28,233 bases of DNA from the NCBI GenBank assembly GCA_002390745.1, contig DGQK01000045.1, forward strand, positions 30,924 to 59,156, written 5' to 3'. Shown here one piece after another: positions 23,726 through 28,233 of the stretch (positions are counted from its first letter, which is position 1; the number at the start of each line of letters is the position of its first letter). The translations under genes and the position numbers were made by a program. This DNA is from Bacteroidetes bacterium UBA4416 (GTDB taxonomy: Bacteria; Bacteroidota; Bacteroidia; B-17B0; Aurantibacillaceae). Under the pieces are notes generated by a model, which saw only the letters and a program-made list of their open reading frames with translations, was not told the DNA's origin and ran no database searches.

Positions 23726-24205
23726 ATGGACAGCAACGAAATATGGAAGTTTATTTCTGCGGTACTTGCCAACACCATCTCTTTATCTAAAATCGGGACG
23801 CCAACCATCATCCTGATCTATGGTTCCAATTATGTCATGGCATTGCTCAGCAGCTGTATCGGCGCGGTACTTGGCACTGTTGTGTTTACCTATCTCAGCG
23901 CAGGCATCCTGAAATGGTGGGACAGGATCAGGGAAAAGTGGTTCCCTTCGAAAAAACCGAAGAAGATCTTCACCAAAGGAAACCGCCGTGTCATCAACAT
24001 CAAGCGCCGCTTCGGCCTGGTAGGCATTGCCGTGATCACCCCGGTGCTCCTGTCGATCCCCATCGGGGCCTTCCTCGCAGAACGCTTTTACAAAGACAAG
24101 AAAAAAGTCATCCTCTACTTAAGCGTTTCGGGAGTAGCCTGGTGCTTTATTTTTTACTTTGCGTTCCTGTTCTTCTACGATACGTTTAAAGCTCTGTTCA
24201 ACTAA
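23726..24205 (+). CDS. Small membrane protein of unknown function
   Basis: A 159-residue protein with about four hydrophobic segments: near the N-terminus (ISAVLANTISLSKIG), 'YVMALLSSCIGAVLGTVVFTYLSAG' in outline, 'GLVGIAVITPVLLSIPIGAF' and 'LSVSGVAWCFIFYFAFLFFY'. A very basic loop (REKWFPSKKPKKIFTKGNRR) lies between the second and third, probably cytoplasmic. The RRFGLVGIAVITPVLLSIPIG segment is reminiscent of small export-protein families, but I cannot name one with confidence. It starts 23 bases after upp. Confidence 0.75.
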   Translation: MDSNEIWKFISAVLANTISLSKIGTPTIILIYGSNYVMALLSSCIGAVLGTVVFTYLSAGILKWWDRIREKWFPSKKPKKIFTKGNRRVINIKRRFGLVGIAVITPVLLSIPIGAFLAERFYKDKKKVILYLSVSGVAWCFIFYFAFLFFYDTFKALFN

Positions 24206-24295
24206 AAAGAAGCCTGGTGTGAAGCAGATCAGAGGCCACGGTGCTAATAATGTCCGGCAAGCAGGCCTGGCTGCAAATCGCTCATGCTTCAGAGA

Positions 24296-25288
24296 TCAAT
24301 TCCATGATGCTGATTTTATAAACTTCTGCACATGGCGCTTTCCTGCCGTGGTGATCTCGAGGGTGTAAACACCTTCTTTTAACTGCTCTACGGATAAGTG
24401 ATCCGCATTTGTTGCCTGCATCACCACCTCTCCCAACACGTTGATCACCGTCAACGCATAGTCTCCACTTGCATGGACGCGGATGTGCAACTGATCGCTT
24501 ACGGGGTTCGGGAATACCGCCAATGCCAGGATATGCGCTTCCTCTTCTACAGACATTGCCGTTCCCTGCTGATGGATCACACCAACGGCATCAAGGTCGA
24601 AACCACCGCTGCCAAAGGCCGTTGGCCAGGGATCGTTGATCTTATGGTTATTCATGTCGCGCGTGCAATATTGATCCTGGATGCAGCCCACCACATCTAT
24701 GATGCGCACATGTGTAACAGCCTGCTTGTTCAGCAGGAGGTTGTCCGGAATATCCGACAGATCGAATGGTGTTCCGTAATTGGCCCTGTACTTTCCGGCG
24801 AGGTTGTGGAGCTTCGTAGGATCGGTAAGGCCGAAACTGGCTGTCTGGGTGGTGGCATCAGTGTTGCTCACCGCAGGAAACCGGAAATACGTACCGCCAT
24901 CGCTGCTTACTTCTACAAAAGCCAGCTCCAGGAAGGAATCGTCGAAGCTGTTTTCAAACACAGCGAAATCGGGCCCCGGGGCGTTGAGGATCGGACTCGC
25001 AAACTGCAAAGTGGCGATACCTCCGTCGCCCAGACTCACTACGCCGGTGGTTCCGGCTTTCCCATAAGCGGAGGTACTGTCGCCTACGGTGGCGTAAGGC
25101 CCGGAGCTTACAGAGATGTCCTGCAGGCCCCTGGTGATGCTGCATTTGGTTGCCCAGCCTGTAAAAGCAGAGCTGTCTTTAAACATGGCCGTAGTACCGG
25201 CCTGCCCTACTCCGGGGGCAAATTGTGCAAAAGAACTGAGGCCCGATACCAACAGGCCCGACAAGGAAATAAGCGCATTATGCTTCAT
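24296..25288 (-). CDS. T9SS-exported surface protein under cobalamin riboswitch control
   Basis: A 330-residue protein with a signal peptide (LISLSGLLVSGLSSFA-Q). The main domain (about 22-240) has PGPDFAVFENSFDDSFLELA, FVEVSSDGGTYFRFPAV, 'LAGKYRANYGTPFDLSDIPD', THVRIIDVVG and 'GGFDLDAVGVIHQ', a pattern I know from other cell-surface proteins of unknown function. The last roughly 75 residues are a type A T9SS sorting domain: LAVFPNPVSDQLHIRV, then VINVLGEVV and LKEGVYTLEITTAGKRHVQK. Such proteins cross the outer membrane through T9SS and stay at the surface or are released. A cobalamin riboswitch precedes it, so a role in capture of B12 or related corrinoids is likely by analogy with surface B12-binding proteins of Bacteroides (BtuG/BtuH). 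That role is inferred. It appears monocistronic. Confidence 0.88.
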   Translation of the reverse strand: MKHNALISLSGLLVSGLSSFAQFAPGVGQAGTTAMFKDSSAFTGWATKCSITRGLQDISVSSGPYATVGDSTSAYGKAGTTGVVSLGDGGIATLQFASPILNAPGPDFAVFENSFDDSFLELAFVEVSSDGGTYFRFPAVSNTDATTQTASFGLTDPTKLHNLAGKYRANYGTPFDLSDIPDNLLLNKQAVTHVRIIDVVGCIQDQYCTRDMNNHKINDPWPTAFGSGGFDLDAVGVIHQQGTAMSVEEEAHILALAVFPNPVSDQLHIRVHASGDYALTVINVLGEVVMQATNADHLSVEQLKEGVYTLEITTAGKRHVQKFIKSASWN

Positions 25289-25344
25289 CTTATATGGTAC
25301 AATGTCTTTATGAGCCTTTTTCCCGAAACTCTAAACATCGGTTT

Positions 25345-25482
25345 ATCAACAGGTCTTCTGACTTGCCCGGTTATGCGCCTTCCCATTACGTTTTTTGTTG
25401 TAACAGTGGCAATAAGCATAACACCAGGAGGGCTTACAGCTGCGGGTACAGTTTTGGACTTGAACCAAATTCCCTTATTGAC
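25345..25482 (-). ncRNA. Cobalamin (B12) riboswitch
   Basis: Read on the minus strand, the conserved parts come in the right order: GGGAATTTGG, then CTGTACCCGCAGCTGTAAGC, the B12-box part GCCACTG (25404-25410), GGGAAGGCGC, and GCAAGTCAGAAGACC near the 3' end. GTCAAT at 25477-25482 can pair with GTTGAT at 25345-25350 to close P1. About 57 bases separate it from the ATG of the T9SS-exported protein. No T-run follows, so control is probably at translation initiation. Cobalamin binding normally represses the gene. Confidence 0.93.
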
Positions 25483-25486
25483 GCCG

Positions 25487-25494
25487 CAAATATA
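25487..25494 (-). promoter_or_regulatory. -7 promoter box for the riboswitch transcript
   Basis: TATATTTG matches the Bacteroidota -7 consensus TAnnTTTG exactly. A TTTA resembling the -33 TTTG lies 19 bases upstream. The expected start point falls a few bases before the P1 strand of the riboswitch, which fits well. Confidence 0.6.
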
Positions 25495-25587
25495 CTATTT
25501 TCTGAAATAACGTTAAATACCAGCCCCAAAAGCACTATGACACAAAGTCGCAAAACACGAATGGCACAATAATCGTATATTGTTAAG

Positions 25588-25595
25588 CAAATTTG
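25588..25595 (+). promoter_or_regulatory. Possible -7 box of the lon gene
   Basis: CAAATTTG fits TAnnTTTG at seven of eight positions and ends 4 bases before the ATG. That would make the message almost leaderless, so the true promoter may lie further upstream. Confidence 0.25.
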
Positions 25596-25599
25596 AGCT

Positions 25600-28017
25600 A
25601 TGAGTTTCTTTAAAAATAACGATAAACTGCCCTTTGAGCCGTTAATGGACGAGGACACCGATTTTATACCCTTGCTTTCCAGCGAAGATGAAGACAGTAT
25701 GCATGCTGAAGAGATTCCTGAAATACTGTCAATATTACCGCTCCGGAACACTGTATTATTCCCTGGCGTGGTCATTCCTATTACGGTGGGCCGCGACAAA
25801 TCCATCAACCTGATCAGGGAAGCCTACAAAGGCGACAAAACCGTAGGTGTGGTGACGCAAAAAAACGACACGGTGGAAGATCCTGAGCCGGACGATTTGT
25901 ATAACGTCGGCACTGTGGCCCGCATCATCAAAATGCTTCGCATGCCCGACGGCAACACGACCGTCATTATCCAGGGAAAAAAACGCTTCAGGATCAAAGA
26001 ATTTATTCAAACCGAACCTTTCTATAAGGTGCAGACAGAGTCCTTTGAGGAAACCCGGCCTGAAAAAAACGATGAGGAATTCCAGGCGATTGTTTCCGGA
26101 TTAAAAGACACTGCTTTGCAGATCATTCAGAAGTCCTCGCACATCCCTACCGAAGCCGGCTTTGCGCTCAACAACATCGAGAGCCAGAATTTCATGGTGA
26201 ATTTTATTTCATCCAACATGAATGCCTCTTCTGCAGAAAAACAAGCCATGCTGGAAGTACCCAATCTCAAAGAAAGGGCTACGATGGTGCTGGCACACCT
26301 GGCGAAAGACCTGCAAATGCTGGAGCTGAAAAACCAGATCCAGAACAAGGTAAAAGTGGATATCGACAAGCAACAGCGCGATTATTTCCTGCACCAGCAA
26401 ATCAAAACCATCCAGGAGGAACTGGGGGAAAAAAGCTACGAACAGGACATCGAGGAGTTCAAGGCCCGTGCTGCCACAAAAAAATGGACGGCTGAAATTG
26501 CCGAGGTATTTGACAAACAGCTCGGAAAATTGTCGCGCATGAATCCCAACTCGGCAGAGTTCGGCGTGCAAACCAACTACGTGGAGCTCCTTCTGGACCT
26601 GCCCTGGGGTGAATATACCACCGATAACTTCGACCTGAAGCATGCGGAAAAGGTATTGAATGAAGATCATTTTGGACTGGATAAAGTCAAAGAGCGCATC
26701 CTCGAACATCTGGCAGTGCTGAAACTGAAAGGCGATCTGAAAGCGCCCATCCTTTGCCTCTACGGCCCTCCGGGCGTGGGCAAAACCTCTTTGGGAAAAA
26801 GCATTGCGCGCGCCATCGGTCGGAAGTACATCCGCATGAGCCTTGGCGGCTTAAAAGATGAGAGCGAGATCCGCGGACACCGCAAAACCTATATCGGTGC
26901 GATGCCCGGAAGGATCCTGCAAAATCTGAAAAAGGTACAGTCCTCAAACCCGGTGTTTATCCTCGATGAGATCGACAAGGTTGGCAACGACTTCCACGGC
27001 GATCCGTCATCGGCCCTGCTGGAGGTGCTCGACCCAGAGCAAAACTCGACGTTCTACGATAACTTCCTGGAAAACGATTATGATCTCAGCAAGGTGATGT
27101 TCATTGCTACCTGCAACAATTTATCGACCATACAACCTGCCCTGCGCGACCGGATGGAGATCATCGACGTGAGCGGCTATACTGTGGAAGAGAAGATTGA
27201 AATTGCCAAGCAGCATTTATTGCCGAAACAGATCGAAGAGAACGGCCTGAAAAAATCGCAACTGAAATTAAGCGATAAGCTCCTCGAGTACATCGTTGAG
27301 AACTACACCGCCGAGAGCGGCGTAAGGAACCTCGAAAAGCGTTTATCAAAGATTGCCCGTTACGTAGCAGTACACGTGGTGAAGGAAGATGTGCTTCCGA
27401 AGGTTAACGAAGAGACGATTGCCAAAATACTGGGGCCTTCGCACGAAAAGGCCAAATACCAGGGCAACGATGTGCCGGGTGTGGTGACAGGCCTGGCCTG
27501 GACACAGGTAGGCGGCGATATTTTATTTATTGAGACCAGCCTTTCCAAAGGCAAAGGCGGCAAGCTGACGCTGACCGGGAACCTGGGCGATGTGATGAAG
27601 GAAAGTGCCACGCTGGCCCTGGAATATATCAAATCGCATAACGAGCAACTAAACATCGACTCTGCGGTATTTGAAGAGTACAATGTGCACATACACGTTC
27701 CGGAAGGTGCTACGCCGAAAGACGGTCCAAGCGCCGGTATTGCCATGCTTACTTCTATCACTTCTGCGCTTACCAAACGCAAAGTGAAAAAGAACCTGGC
27801 TATGACCGGCGAGATCACGCTCAGAGGAAAAGTATTACCTGTAGGCGGGATCAAGGAAAAAATTCTGGCGGCAAAACGTGCGGGCATCAAGGAAATTATT
27901 TTATGCGCCGACAATAAAAAAGACATTGAAGACATCAATGCATCTTACTTAAAAGGCCTGAAATTCCATTACGTCGCCCAAATGAAGGAAGTGCTGGAAC
28001 TGGCGTTGCTGAAGTAG
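25600..28017 (+). CDS. lon: ATP-dependent protease Lon
   Basis: An 805-residue LonA protease that unfolds and degrades damaged and regulatory proteins in the cytoplasm. The N-terminal substrate-binding domain spans about 40-240 (ILPLRNTVLFPGVVIPITVG). The AAA+ module has Walker A GPPGVGKT (389-396) and Walker B PVFILDEIDK (451-460). The protease domain has the Ser-Lys dyad: Ser711 in PKDGPSAGIA and Lys754 in GGIKEKILAAKRAG. Length and domain order are normal. The acidic N-terminal tail (residues 15-40) is typical of Bacteroidota. It is followed by a strong terminator and is probably transcribed alone. Confidence 0.97.
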   Translation: MSFFKNNDKLPFEPLMDEDTDFIPLLSSEDEDSMHAEEIPEILSILPLRNTVLFPGVVIPITVGRDKSINLIREAYKGDKTVGVVTQKNDTVEDPEPDDLYNVGTVARIIKMLRMPDGNTTVIIQGKKRFRIKEFIQTEPFYKVQTESFEETRPEKNDEEFQAIVSGLKDTALQIIQKSSHIPTEAGFALNNIESQNFMVNFISSNMNASSAEKQAMLEVPNLKERATMVLAHLAKDLQMLELKNQIQNKVKVDIDKQQRDYFLHQQIKTIQEELGEKSYEQDIEEFKARAATKKWTAEIAEVFDKQLGKLSRMNPNSAEFGVQTNYVELLLDLPWGEYTTDNFDLKHAEKVLNEDHFGLDKVKERILEHLAVLKLKGDLKAPILCLYGPPGVGKTSLGKSIARAIGRKYIRMSLGGLKDESEIRGHRKTYIGAMPGRILQNLKKVQSSNPVFILDEIDKVGNDFHGDPSSALLEVLDPEQNSTFYDNFLENDYDLSKVMFIATCNNLSTIQPALRDRMEIIDVSGYTVEEKIEIAKQHLLPKQIEENGLKKSQLKLSDKLLEYIVENYTAESGVRNLEKRLSKIARYVAVHVVKEDVLPKVNEETIAKILGPSHEKAKYQGNDVPGVVTGLAWTQVGGDILFIETSLSKGKGGKLTLTGNLGDVMKESATLALEYIKSHNEQLNIDSAVFEEYNVHIHVPEGATPKDGPSAGIAMLTSITSALTKRKVKKNLAMTGEITLRGKVLPVGGIKEKILAAKRAGIKEIILCADNKKDIEDINASYLKGLKFHYVAQMKEVLELALLK

Positions 28018-28041
28018 AGTCGGAGATTTAAGACTAAGATT

Positions 28042-28075
28042 AAAAGACACAAGATAGATTCTTGTGTCTTTTTTT
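28042..28075 (+). terminator. Intrinsic terminator of lon
   Basis: A perfect 11-bp stem AAGACACAAGA / TCTTGTGTCTT with a 5-base loop, followed by a run of T, begins about 25 bases after the lon stop. It is a textbook rho-independent terminator. Flanking A and T runs could extend the stem and make it work in both directions. Confidence 0.92.
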
Positions 28076-28233
28076 CTCATGATTATTGCTCTTTTCAAAT
28101 AACAAAAAAGTCTGCTTCTAAGTCGTACTTAATTTTGGGGCCTACACATGGAAGAAGCTGTAAAAATAACAAGAATGTTTCCTGACTTACTCCTGTAAGT
28201 TTACCTTATTTTCGAGCCATTTAAAAGGTTAGT

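Noticed and set aside
24398..25510. A 370-codon open frame on the plus strand
   Set aside because: It runs antisense to the T9SS-exported protein gene and through the cobalamin riboswitch. Its sequence is rich in His, Arg and Cys with no domain, as expected of a shadow frame.
28149..28199. A 16-codon ATG frame after the lon terminator
   Set aside because: Too short and without support; the last 150 bases probably belong to the promoter region of a gene outside the window.

Overview
The window looks like a chromosomal piece of a Bacteroidota bacterium, probably of the Cytophagales/Chitinophagales type. The reasons are a type IX secretion (T9SS) C-terminal sorting domain on one exported protein, SprB/PKD-like adhesin repeats, giant RHS/SpvB-like exported proteins, a stand-alone LytTR regulator, several sites resembling the Bacteroidota -7 box TAnnTTTG, and the general lack of Shine-Dalgarno sequences. 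No rRNA, tRNA, CRISPR array, insertion sequence or phage gene was seen.

Region 1 (1-14102, minus strand) is one compact block of six genes read right to left. In order they encode a repeat-rich exported adhesin-like protein, a Skp/OmpH-type periplasmic chaperone, a small lipoprotein, a 2242-residue exported protein with an SpvB/TcB-like N-terminus, a LolA-like exported protein, and the first 1138 residues of a second giant exported protein that runs out of the window. Gaps are 5-7 bases or less, with one overlap, so this is almost certainly one operon. All six products have an export signal or N-terminal anchor. The Skp- and LolA-like genes suggest a self-contained export/assembly cassette for giant surface or secreted proteins. 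This is the best candidate for a poorly described system.

Region 2 (14103-15493) is mostly non-coding. It contains a stand-alone LytTR DNA-binding gene on the same strand as the operon, a strong intrinsic terminator 330 bases beyond it, a 14-base direct repeat, a possible AraC-type helix-turn-helix remnant and a palindrome over the LytTR start.

Region 3 (15494-24205) holds ordinary genes. These are a CCA-adding-type tRNA nucleotidyltransferase with an orphan ABC ATPase, a cation diffusion facilitator coupled to a small, apparently frameshifted gene carrying two near-identical hairpins, a tandem UspA protein, a BtuF-like metal-chelate receptor without a signal peptide coupled to a lipoprotein gene, an EamA/DMT transporter, and uracil phosphoribosyltransferase followed by a small membrane protein.

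Region 4 (24296-28233) contains a T9SS-exported surface protein on the minus strand preceded by a clear cobalamin riboswitch and a TAnnTTTG promoter box, which suggests a surface role in B12 use. Next to it, on the plus strand, is the Lon protease gene with a perfect intrinsic terminator. The last 150 bases carry no recognisable gene.
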